DNA of 48,096 bases from Desulfuromonas sp. CSMB_57 (GTDB taxonomy: Bacteria > Desulfobacterota > Desulfuromonadia > Desulfuromonadales > Syntrophotaleaceae): NCBI RefSeq assembly GCF_020194955.2, contig NZ_JAFCIY020000004.1:1-48096 (forward strand), given 5' to 3'. The notes below the pieces were generated by a model, which saw nothing but the letters and a program-made list of their open reading frames with translations, was not told the DNA's origin and did not search any database. This document shows, in pieces, positions 8,718 through 16,312 of this stretch. Every line of letters begins with the position of its first letter. Positions within the stretch are counted from its first letter, which is position 1. The translations under genes and the position numbers were made by a program.

Positions 8718-9108
8718 GCTCCGGCAAACAGTCGGGTTTACCCTCATTGAGCTGCTGATCGTCATGACCATTATCGGCATTCTGGCGAGCATTGCGGTAC
8801 CTTCCTACCAACGCAGCGTGATTCGCGCCCGGGAATCGGTGCTGCGCGAGAATCTATACCAGATGCGACAGGCCATCGATGCCTATTTTGCCGATCGAGG
8901 CCATTATCCGGACACCTTGGAGGAGCTGGTGGAGCGGCGCTATCTGCGTGGCCTGCCGCGCGACCCCTTTACGCAAAGCACGGAAACATGGTACACCTTA
9001 GCACCGGAAGCCACGGAGGATGGCGAGGTCGTGCCTGGCGGCATTTTTGATGTGCACAGCGGCAGCGATCTGGTCGGACTTGACGGGGTGCCCTATCGGG
9101 AATGGTAG
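8659..9108 (+). CDS. Type IV pilin-like pseudopilin (GspG type) 2
   Basis: 149 aa if it starts at the ATG at 8659; an ATG at 8656 is equally in frame. AAGGA at 8646-8650 favours 8659. The leader of about 27 residues is long and lies within the 3' end of the previous gene in another frame. Then comes G-FTLIELL with Glu+5, a hydrophobic helix, and a C-terminal domain with LRGLPRDPF close to that of the first pseudopilin, suggesting a tandem duplication followed by divergence. Probably the major or minor pseudopilin partner of the preceding gene. Confidence 0.83.
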   Translation: MSIRKVPPPPSTAAPTILGRLRQTVGFTLIELLIVMTIIGILASIAVPSYQRSVIRARESVLRENLYQMRQAIDAYFADRGHYPDTLEELVERRYLRGLPRDPFTQSTETWYTLAPEATEDGEVVPGGIFDVHSGSDLVGLDGVPYREW

Positions 9109-9115
9109 CGGTCGG

Positions 9116-9151
9116 GAGCACGGCTCAAAGTGCTCGATTTGGATTTTTTCC
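9116..9151 (+). terminator. Possible weak terminator after the secretion operon
   Basis: A six-base-pair stem GAGCAC/GTGCTC (9116-9121 with 9130-9135) is followed after eight bases by a T run (about 9144-9149). The distance to the T run makes it weak. Confidence 0.35.
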
Positions 9152-9185
9152 CTCAGCCTGCAAAATGACGGCATAAGAACCTACC

Positions 9186-9851
9186 ATGATACAGATCTGC
9201 AACGTATCCATGTCCTACCAGAAGGATTCCACCGCCCTGATCGATCTGACCATTCGGATCCCCAAGGGCGATTTTGTTTATCTGACCGGCGCATCCGGGG
9301 CGGGTAAATCGACCCTTCTAAAGCTCCTGTATGGGGCCGAAAAACCCACCCGCGGCCAGATTCTCATCGACGGGCAGAACATCACCCGCCTGCGCTCAAG
9401 CCGGATTCCCCACCTGCGACGTCGAATCGGCATCGTTTTTCAGGATTTCAAGCTGCTCAACAGCCGAACCCTGTTTGAAAACGTCGCTTTTCCCCTTGAA
9501 GTACAGGGGCGCAAGCGTTTCGAAATCAGCACCAAGGTCTACCAGGCTCTGAAGCACGTCGGATTGCACGGTAAACTGCATCGCTTCCCCCTGCAGTTGT
9601 CCGGCGGCGAGCAGCAGCGTGCCGCCATTGCCCGGGCCCTGGTCGGCGATCCCATGATTCTTCTGGCCGACGAACCGACGGGCAACCTGGACGACGAAGT
9701 GACCCAGGAAATCATGGAGTTGTTCAAGGGTGCCAACGCCCGCGGCACCACGGTGATCCTGGCGACCCACAATCGCGACTTGATTCGGCAGTTTCCGCGC
9801 CGCGTGCTGTTGCTCGATAAGGGCAGGCTCAAAGAGGATTACACGCCCTGA
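9186..9851 (+). CDS. ftsE: Cell division ATP-binding protein FtsE
   Basis: 221 aa ABC ATPase. Walker A GASGAGKST is at 35-43, the signature LSGGEQQR near 138-145, and Walker B with the FtsE-typical LLADEPTGNLD near 158-168. FtsE pairs with the membrane protein FtsX, encoded next, and the complex controls septal peptidoglycan hydrolysis through EnvC-type activators rather than moving a solute. The order ftsE-ftsX-envC-ctpA supports this rather than LolD or MacB, which share the fold. Confidence 0.95.
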   Translation: MIQICNVSMSYQKDSTALIDLTIRIPKGDFVYLTGASGAGKSTLLKLLYGAEKPTRGQILIDGQNITRLRSSRIPHLRRRIGIVFQDFKLLNSRTLFENVAFPLEVQGRKRFEISTKVYQALKHVGLHGKLHRFPLQLSGGEQQRAAIARALVGDPMILLADEPTGNLDDEVTQEIMELFKGANARGTTVILATHNRDLIRQFPRRVLLLDKGRLKEDYTP

Positions 9852-9933
9852 GGCCCGGGTGCATCCGGCCGGATAATCCTGCCTGGAGCACCGTGGTGTT
9901 TCGTTTATTCCATCCATGTAAGAGGTTGATATC

Positions 9934-10830
9934 GTGCTGGATCGTGTCCGTTGCCTGATGCGCCGGGTTTGGCGCAACCTGAAACAGAGTCCGGTGTTGT
10001 GCACCGCCGCCATCGGTACCGTGGCGGTCGCCTTGACCATTATTGCCTTTTTCGGCATCGTGGTTCTCAACGTGCAGCAGGTTACCCGGCAATGGAGCCA
10101 GGACATCCAGGTCATCGCCTACCTGGAACAATCGCCCAGCGCCTCGCAGATCCAGGCCTGGACCGCCAAAATCAAGGCCATGCCGGAAGTGGAAAAAGTT
10201 GTCTTCGTATCCCGGGATGAGGCCTTTCGGCGGTTTCAGAAACGCCTGGGTCCGGATGCCGAACTGCTGGAGGGATTCGGTCCCGAAATCCTGCCGGCGG
10301 CCATGGAAATCACCCTGAAGCCGCCGTACCGGAACCAGGCCGGGGTCGGCGAACTGGTGGGGCGGCTGCGCCAGGATGCCAATTTCAGCGATCTGACCTA
10401 TGAGCAGGAATGGCTGACCCGGTTTGACGCCTTCATCGGCCTGCTGAAGCTGGGAGGGGTCATTTTCGGCGGTTTTCTGCTGTTCGCGGCCCTGTTCATC
10501 GTCGCCAACACCATCAAGCTGACCCTTTATGCCCGTCGCGATGAAATCGAGATCATGGGTCTGGTCGGCGGCTCGTCCATGTACATCAAAACCCCCTTTT
10601 TGCTGGAAGGCGCCTTGCAGGGTCTGGTCGGCGGCCTGCTGGCCGTGGCCGGAGCTTTCGGCCTGTTTCAATGGTTGCTCAAGGAGGGATTGGCCGGTTT
10701 TCTGCTCATTTCGGGAATCGGCCATATCCTGTTTCTGTCCCTGCCGCAGCAGCTTCTGCTGGTTGCAGCCGGTACCGCCCTGGGGTTGCTGGGCAGTGCA
10801 GCTTCCCTACGCAAGTTTGTCAGGATCTGA
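9934..10830 (+). CDS. ftsX: Cell division protein FtsX
   Basis: 298 aa starting at GTG 9934 with AGAGG at 9921-9925. Topology is that of FtsX: a first transmembrane helix near 28-48, a large extracytoplasmic loop (about 50-165) with the conserved pattern QDIQVIAYLEQSPSASQIQ, then three further helices (about 170-192, 218-240 and 262-290). FtsX anchors FtsE and transmits ATP-driven changes to its periplasmic loop, which in proteobacteria binds the EnvC coiled coil. The EnvC-like gene starts three bases after its stop. Confidence 0.93.
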   Translation: MLDRVRCLMRRVWRNLKQSPVLCTAAIGTVAVALTIIAFFGIVVLNVQQVTRQWSQDIQVIAYLEQSPSASQIQAWTAKIKAMPEVEKVVFVSRDEAFRRFQKRLGPDAELLEGFGPEILPAAMEITLKPPYRNQAGVGELVGRLRQDANFSDLTYEQEWLTRFDAFIGLLKLGGVIFGGFLLFAALFIVANTIKLTLYARRDEIEIMGLVGGSSMYIKTPFLLEGALQGLVGGLLAVAGAFGLFQWLLKEGLAGFLLISGIGHILFLSLPQQLLLVAAGTALGLLGSAASLRKFVRI

Positions 10831-10833
10831 GGC

Positions 10834-12096
10834 ATGAAGCGATTGGCCCGCATCCATCGCTGGACTGGCATGCTTTGCCTTTGGCTGACCCTGATCGGCG
10901 CGGTTCCGGCCCTGGCCAACGATCTGGCCCGCCAACGGGGCGACCTGGAAAAGATGCAGCGTCGCATAGAAGGTCTGGCGGCCGAGTTGCAGAAAAAAAC
11001 CCGCCAGCAGGGAGAAGTTCAAAAAGAACTGGCACAGCTGGAAAAAGAATTGAAGGGTCTGACGGACAACGTCGGTCGCGGAGAACGCCGGCTGCAGGAA
11101 TTGCGCAGGGAAAGAGAGGAATCGGATCGTAAAGTCAAGGCTTTGGAACAGCAGATCGCCGCTGGGGAGGCGCGGGTGGCCAAGCGCCTCGGCGTCATTT
11201 ATCGCCAGGGCGAAACCCGGTTGCTGCAGGCCATTTTCCTCGGCGACGATCCGGGCTCGGCGGCGCAGAACTGCTTTTTTCTTTCCCGCGTCATCCGGCG
11301 CGATCGGGAACTGCTCGCGGCCTTCCGGGAAAACGTCCGGGAACTGCAGTCCGCCCAGAGTCGCCTGGAAACAATTTCCGCGCAGGAAGCGGAAAACCTG
11401 CAGCGCTTGAAGCAGCAGCAGAGCGTGCTGGCTCGCGGGCGTCAGGTCAAGGCCCAAATGGCTACCCGCCTGGATCAGGATCGGACCGCCATGAGCAAGG
11501 AGCTCGGTCAGCTCAAGGAGCGGGCGGTGCGGCTCGGCAGTCTGTTGCGGAGGCTCGAAGCGGAGCAGGCCCGACAGGCCGCCCGCGAGGCAGCTCGGGC
11601 CAGGGAGGCGGCGCGGGCTCGCCAAACGGCTGGTCAGCCCCAAGACGGCCGGAGGGAGGAAAGAGTTCGCCCGGCACCGCAAACCGCTATGGCAAAGGGG
11701 GTGTTCGGTCGGCAGAAGGGGAAGCTGGCCTGGCCGGCGCCGGGTGCGGTGCGGGTCGGCTATGGGCAACAGCGCCACCCGGAGACCGACACCCTGTTCG
11801 ACAGCCAGGGCATTGAAATCGCGGCTCCGGTCGGCACCCCGATTCGCGCCTGCCTTGAAGGTGAGGTCATTTTTGCCAACCCCTTCAAGGGGTTTGGCAA
11901 CCTGATCATTCTCAATCATGGTGACAATTACTATACCCTCTATGCCCAGGCACAACGGCTTGAGCGCAGAGTGGGAGACAAGGTGGGTGCCGGGGAGGTT
12001 CTCGGCACCTCCGGATATGAAGGCAACGGAGTTTATTTTGAAATCCGTCATCGCGGCACGCCCCTGAATCCGCTGCATTGGCTGGCGCCGCGCTGA
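10834..12096 (+). CDS. envC: EnvC-like murein hydrolase activator (coiled coil plus degenerate LytM/M23 domain)
   Basis: 420 aa. A signal peptide (cleavage near PALAN, about 26) is followed by a long coiled coil (about 27-260, rich in E, K, Q and R heptads), a charged Ala/Arg linker, and a C-terminal LytM domain (about 300-415). The metal-binding residues of active M23 peptidases are missing: the first motif reads SQGIEI instead of HxGxDI, and the last reads GVYFEI instead of HLHFE. The protein is therefore probably an amidase activator and not an enzyme, as for EnvC. It directly follows ftsEX, the partner complex. Confidence 0.9.
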   Translation: MKRLARIHRWTGMLCLWLTLIGAVPALANDLARQRGDLEKMQRRIEGLAAELQKKTRQQGEVQKELAQLEKELKGLTDNVGRGERRLQELRREREESDRKVKALEQQIAAGEARVAKRLGVIYRQGETRLLQAIFLGDDPGSAAQNCFFLSRVIRRDRELLAAFRENVRELQSAQSRLETISAQEAENLQRLKQQQSVLARGRQVKAQMATRLDQDRTAMSKELGQLKERAVRLGSLLRRLEAEQARQAAREAARAREAARARQTAGQPQDGRREERVRPAPQTAMAKGVFGRQKGKLAWPAPGAVRVGYGQQRHPETDTLFDSQGIEIAAPVGTPIRACLEGEVIFANPFKGFGNLIILNHGDNYYTLYAQAQRLERRVGDKVGAGEVLGTSGYEGNGVYFEIRHRGTPLNPLHWLAPR

Positions 12097-12123
12097 AAAC
12101 AACTGTTTCTGGGAGAATCGAAC

Positions 12124-13449
12124 ATGATGCTTTTCAAACGCTTTGGGCTGGCGGTGCTGCTGGCCGGGCTGTTTTTCGGCGGGGGCACCGTCGGCTTGCT
12201 GCTGTGCCGGGCACATTCCGCCGAACCCGGACAAATGTATCAGGAAATGCAACGGTTTACCGATGTACTGTCCATCGTGCGCAAAAGCTATGTTGATGAA
12301 GTGGCCTTCAAGGATCTGGTTCAGGGTGCCATTGACGGCATGCTGAGTTCGCTGGATCCCCATTCCGGCTATTTGCCGCCGGACATGTATCGCGAACTCG
12401 AGATCGATACCAAGGGCCAGTTTGGCGGCTTGGGCATCGAAATTTCCATCCGCGACGGGGCACTGCTCATCGTCGCTCCCATCGAAGACACCCCGGCTTT
12501 CCGCGCCGGGTTGCAATCCGGTGACATCATCGTCAAAATCGGCGACCGCTTCACCAAGGATTTGACCATCATGGAAGCGGTCAAACTCATGCGCGGCGCC
12601 AAGGGTACCAAAGTGACCCTGACCATCATGCGGGAGGGGTTTGAAAAGCCCAGGGAATACACTCTGACCCGTGAGATCATCAAGGTACGCAGTGTCCGGG
12701 CCCGAACTTTGGAAAAAGGGTTCGGTTATGTGCGCCTGGCGCAGTTCCAGGAGCGGAGCTACGACGACCTGCGCGCCGCCCTGAAAGCATTGCGCAAGGA
12801 AAATCAGGGCAGCCTGCAGGGACTGGTGCTTGATTTGCGCAACAATCCCGGTGGGTTGCTCGATCAGGCCGTGAAGATCGCCGATGCCTTTTTGGACGAG
12901 GGATTGATTGTCTATACGGACGGTCGCGAAGCCGCCAGCAAGATGCGTTTTGAGGCACGCAGCCGGGATACGGAACCCGCTTATCCCATGGTGGTGCTGA
13001 TCAATGGCGGCACGGCCAGCGCCTCGGAAATTGTGGCCGGCGCCCTGCAGGATCACGGTCGGGCGGTGGTGCTCGGCACCCAGAGCTTCGGCAAAGGTTC
13101 GGTGCAGACGGTGATTCCTCTCGGCGACGATTCCGGGCTGCGTCTGACCACGGCGCGTTATTTTACGCCCAAGGGAACCTCCATTCAGGCCAAAGGCATC
13201 AGTCCCGATATCGAGGTCAAGCCCCTTGAAATTCGCGAGGCGGCCGAAGGATTGACCGTGCGGGAACAGGATCTTCGCAACCACATCGATACGCCGGAGC
13301 TGCCGAGCGAGAAGCCGGCGCCTGCTCCCGGGGAGGAACCGGGGAACGCTGCGCTTCAGGATCAGGACCAGAAGGATTATCAACTGCTGCGGGCTCTGGA
13401 TCTGCTCAAGGGTTGGCAGATATTCAATAGCTTGAAGCGCGCCGCCTGA
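12124..13449 (+). CDS. ctpA: Carboxy-terminal processing protease CtpA (S41 family)
   Basis: 441 aa. An N-terminal membrane anchor or signal segment (about 5-30) is followed by a PDZ domain (about 95-180; FGGLGIEI and GLQSGDIIVKIGD) and the S41 peptidase domain. The catalytic dyad is expected at Ser299 (in GGTASASE) and Lys324 (in SFGKGS), 25 residues apart as in the family. A C-terminal tail ends in a short helix. It processes periplasmic or envelope proteins at their C-termini. A position right after envC is common in proteobacteria and suggests a role in envelope remodelling; its substrate is unknown. Confidence 0.94.
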   Translation: MMLFKRFGLAVLLAGLFFGGGTVGLLLCRAHSAEPGQMYQEMQRFTDVLSIVRKSYVDEVAFKDLVQGAIDGMLSSLDPHSGYLPPDMYRELEIDTKGQFGGLGIEISIRDGALLIVAPIEDTPAFRAGLQSGDIIVKIGDRFTKDLTIMEAVKLMRGAKGTKVTLTIMREGFEKPREYTLTREIIKVRSVRARTLEKGFGYVRLAQFQERSYDDLRAALKALRKENQGSLQGLVLDLRNNPGGLLDQAVKIADAFLDEGLIVYTDGREAASKMRFEARSRDTEPAYPMVVLINGGTASASEIVAGALQDHGRAVVLGTQSFGKGSVQTVIPLGDDSGLRLTTARYFTPKGTSIQAKGISPDIEVKPLEIREAAEGLTVREQDLRNHIDTPELPSEKPAPAPGEEPGNAALQDQDQKDYQLLRALDLLKGWQIFNSLKRAA

Positions 13450-13472
13450 TTCATCATCTTTTTGCTTGCCAA

Positions 13473-13502
13473 GGGGGGATGCCCGTCATCCCCCCTGTTT
13501 TT
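13473..13502 (+). terminator. Rho-independent terminator between ctpA and the deacetylase gene
   Basis: A perfect nine-base-pair stem, GGGGGGATG (13473-13481) with CATCCCCCC (13487-13495) around a five-base loop, is followed by TGTTTTT. It ends only six bases before the ATG at 13508. Confidence 0.8.
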
Positions 13503-13507
13503 GTGCC

Positions 13508-14797
13508 ATGGCCGAAAAAAAACCACCACGTCGTCGGCGCTCGGTTGCCAAAGGCAATCGGCGCTTTGTGAACATACTTCTGATCTGCCTTGTTCTGGTC
13601 GCTTTTCTGGTCGGGGCCCTTGGTGCGCTGACTTATTGGCATCGCTCGCGGATGGGTGCCCCTCCGGTGCCCGGGCCGTCTGGCGAACCTTCGGTCCCGG
13701 GTCCGCCCGGGGTGGCAGAAGTGCCGCCTGCCGCCCATGACTTGCGGGCGATGTTGCAGGAAGAGCTTGAACAGGCATTGGGACGTCGCGGCATTATCTT
13801 GGACGGTCACGAGCCCAGGCGGGAAGCGGGGGTCCTGCACTACGATTTGCCGGCCGCCTTTCCCGGCGAGGCATGGCTGGAGGCTCTGCAGCAGACCCTG
13901 GGGCGACAAGACCCCGCTCTTAGAGCGGCGCGTCAGGGCGAGTCAGGCAGCGATGTGGTGATTCTGAGCCGAGGCGTCCCGCTCTTTTATCTGCATTTTC
14001 AGGGGCCGGAGCCGGAACCAATGGCGCCGCCGAAGTTGCCTCCACCGGTAGCCGGCGGCGGTCGTATCGCCATCATCGTCGACGATATGGGCCAGGATCT
14101 GACTGTCGCCCGCAAGCTTTTGGGTTTGGATCTGGAACTGACCATGGCCATCATGCCGGAGGAACGGCATACCGAGCAGGTGGCCATCCTGAGCCATCGG
14201 GCAGGACGGGAAATCCTGGTGCACATGCCCATGGAACCGACCCGGTTTCCGGAGCACGATCCCGGCCCCAACGCGTTGATGGTCGGATTGGATGCGGCGG
14301 AGATCCGTCAGCGGGTGGCCGGCTATTTCAGCAGGGTCCCCCATGCCGTCGGCGGCAACAATCATATGGGGTCGCGGTTTTCCGCCGACTCGGAGGGCAT
14401 GGCAGCCGTGATGTCCGCCATGAAAGAGGGGGGCTGGTTCTTCATCGACAGCCGCACCAGTCCCGACTCTGTCGGCCCGACCAGCGCGGCTGCGGCCGGG
14501 GTGCCGGTGCGCAGCAGAGATGTTTTTCTGGATAACGACCGTGAGGTAGCGGCCATTCGGGCCCAGATCAGGAAACTGGCGGCCAGGGCCCAACGCCAGG
14601 GCCAGGCCATCGGCATCTGTCATCCTTATCCGGAGACGGTGGCTGCTCTGGCGCAAGAGGCGGCCTGGATTCGCAGCCAGGGGATTACGGTGGTGCCGGT
14701 TTCGGCGTTGCTGAAGGAGGCTCCAAAGCGGACCAAGGCCCTGGCTGCAGCGGCGGATGCCGATGCGAAAGACCCGGTGAAATCAACAACGGATTGA
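13508..14797 (+). CDS. Divergent polysaccharide deacetylase family protein (YibQ type)
   Basis: 429 aa from the ATG at 13508. A basic N-terminus (KKPPRRRRSVAKGNRR) is followed by a membrane anchor (about 20-43), a proline-rich linker, an alpha/beta domain (about 75-170), and the divergent polysaccharide deacetylase domain (about 180-405; RIAIIVDDMG, EILVHMPMEPT, GGNNHMGSRF, FFIDSRTSP). In E. coli the homologue yibQ is next to envC, so the linkage is conserved. The substrate is unknown. No Shine-Dalgarno precedes the ATG because the terminator hairpin lies there; an in-frame TTG at 13466 would place the hairpin inside the gene. Confidence 0.85.
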   Translation: MAEKKPPRRRRSVAKGNRRFVNILLICLVLVAFLVGALGALTYWHRSRMGAPPVPGPSGEPSVPGPPGVAEVPPAAHDLRAMLQEELEQALGRRGIILDGHEPRREAGVLHYDLPAAFPGEAWLEALQQTLGRQDPALRAARQGESGSDVVILSRGVPLFYLHFQGPEPEPMAPPKLPPPVAGGGRIAIIVDDMGQDLTVARKLLGLDLELTMAIMPEERHTEQVAILSHRAGREILVHMPMEPTRFPEHDPGPNALMVGLDAAEIRQRVAGYFSRVPHAVGGNNHMGSRFSADSEGMAAVMSAMKEGGWFFIDSRTSPDSVGPTSAAAAGVPVRSRDVFLDNDREVAAIRAQIRKLAARAQRQGQAIGICHPYPETVAALAQEAAWIRSQGITVVPVSALLKEAPKRTKALAAAADADAKDPVKSTTD

Positions 14798-14812
14798 TGG
14801 AGGGGCGAACCG

Positions 14813-16225
14813 TCAGTCTTGTTGGGCCTGCTCCAAGGGGAGTTTGCGGGCAATGGCCTGCATCATGGCGGCAAAGCGGCGGTAGGGTTCCTCGGCCAGG
14901 ATATCCTGATCCGTTTCACTGATACGGCGGACGAGCAAAAAGCGTTCGCACGCCAACCCGTCGCTGGTGAACAGCGTCCGGGCCGCCAGTTCATAGAGGC
15001 GGGACTTTTCCCGAGACAGAAAACGGCTCTCAAATTCCTTCAGGTCCAGGGTTTTTCGGGAAATTTCAAAGCCTTCCTCATCAAACCGGAAGAACTCCAA
15101 CTGCGGCGTGCCGGCCACCGCCGTGTGACCACGCAAAACGAAATAGGAACGCCGGGCGGATTCCCGGAACAGTTCCCGCAGAGGATCGCCCGCCGGGATC
15201 TCTTTTTGGGCCTGGTAGAAGTAGCGGAACACGAGAGCGGCAAAACACTCTTCTTCCAGAAAACCGGCCACCGTGCCGTCGGAGGTCTGGCAAAAAAATC
15301 CGGGCAACGGGAAGGGGTCTTCGTCTGCCAGGGACTGGCCGCAGATCAGACAGTCCCGGATTAACTCGGCATGCCGTTGCCGGCGGGCCGCCTGGCGCAG
15401 TTCGAGGTCGTGCTGCTGGCGGCTGGATATTTCCTCCAGGCGGCGCTCGGTGGACTCCCGCAGGCCGATGAAGACCTGGCGGGCCAGATGGGCGAACTGA
15501 CTGTGGACCGTGGTCCCGCGTCCATAGGTCAGGATCGGATAAATTTTGCCTTCGGGGTTGGTGTTCAGGGATTCGACTTTGGGGCTTTTGGCGATGAAGC
15601 CATCCAGACACCGGTAGCCGCGATTGATGGCATAGCCGCGCAGCAACTGTTGGGCATTTTTGAAGGGCCCTTCATAACGAATGCGGCTGTCGATCAGGCA
15701 CGGCAAAACCCGCAGCGGCCGCTTGGAAAGACCCCAGGCATCGAAAAAGGCATAGAGGTTGCGGCAGTTTTCCAGCGAAGGTGCGTCCTTGACGGGAATG
15801 ATGACCCGGTCCGATGCAAACAGGGCATTGCGGGTGAAAACATCCAGGGTCGGGCGGGTGTCGATGATCACGATTCCTTCCAGACTGGAAGCCGCCAGGA
15901 TGGATGCCAGGGCATCGACCTTTGCCAGTCCTTCGGCGACGCTGTCCAGATGCCGACTGGAAGGAATATACTGGACGCCGTATTCGCCGACTTGCAGGAC
16001 CTGATCCAAAGGGATACCCTTCAGCATATCCGTCAGATCGTAGTTGGGCGCACTGCGCCCGATGCGGAACATGCGATCCACCGAAAAATGGTTGTCGAAA
16101 CTGAACAGGGTGACGGGCAAGTCCTCGCAAAGGGCTTTGAGGTAAATAGCCAGGTTGGTGGCCAGGGTGGTTTTTCCCACCCCGCCTTTTTCGCTCGAGA
16201 CGGTGACGATATAAGGCTTCAGCAT
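14813..16225 (-). CDS. ParA/MinD-like P-loop ATPase with long C-terminal extension, function unknown
   Basis: 470 aa on the minus strand, convergent with the deacetylase gene. A deviant Walker A, KGGVGKTT, is at 13-20. A switch-like segment FSFDNHFSVDRMF lies near 42-54, and IVIIDTRPT near 119-127 looks like Walker B. About 270 residues have the ParA fold. The rest (about 275-470) starts with a charged helical stretch (RRLEEISSRQQHDLELRQ), then CLICGQ, possibly half of a zinc site, and an alpha/beta region I do not recognise. No parB or chromosome-partitioning neighbour is present, so it is probably an orphan positioning or regulatory ATPase. It has its own near-consensus promoter. Confidence 0.8.
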   Translation of the reverse strand: MLKPYIVTVSSEKGGVGKTTLATNLAIYLKALCEDLPVTLFSFDNHFSVDRMFRIGRSAPNYDLTDMLKGIPLDQVLQVGEYGVQYIPSSRHLDSVAEGLAKVDALASILAASSLEGIVIIDTRPTLDVFTRNALFASDRVIIPVKDAPSLENCRNLYAFFDAWGLSKRPLRVLPCLIDSRIRYEGPFKNAQQLLRGYAINRGYRCLDGFIAKSPKVESLNTNPEGKIYPILTYGRGTTVHSQFAHLARQVFIGLRESTERRLEEISSRQQHDLELRQAARRQRHAELIRDCLICGQSLADEDPFPLPGFFCQTSDGTVAGFLEEECFAALVFRYFYQAQKEIPAGDPLRELFRESARRSYFVLRGHTAVAGTPQLEFFRFDEEGFEISRKTLDLKEFESRFLSREKSRLYELAARTLFTSDGLACERFLLVRRISETDQDILAEEPYRRFAAMMQAIARKLPLEQAQQD

Positions 16226-16261
16226 GGTATGGTCTGACCTTCCTCCGTGGTGGGCGTTTCA

Positions 16262-16290
16262 TGTATAGGGGAATGGCGGACGGTTGTCAA
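16262..16290 (-). promoter_or_regulatory. Sigma70-type promoter of the ParA-like gene
   Basis: On the minus strand TTGACA (16290-16285), a 17-base spacer and TATACA (16267-16262), about 37 bases before the start codon. A TTGTC-N8-GACAA inverted repeat (16284-16301) overlaps the -35 box and could be an operator. Confidence 0.75.
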
Positions 16291-16312
16291 TAACTCGACA
16301 AGTGGACAGGTT

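Noticed and set aside
10807-13383. Very long open frame on the minus strand opposite envC-ctpA (over 850 codons)
   Set aside because: It lies wholly opposite well-recognised genes, has no family motif or ribosome site, and such frames are common opposite GC-rich codons.
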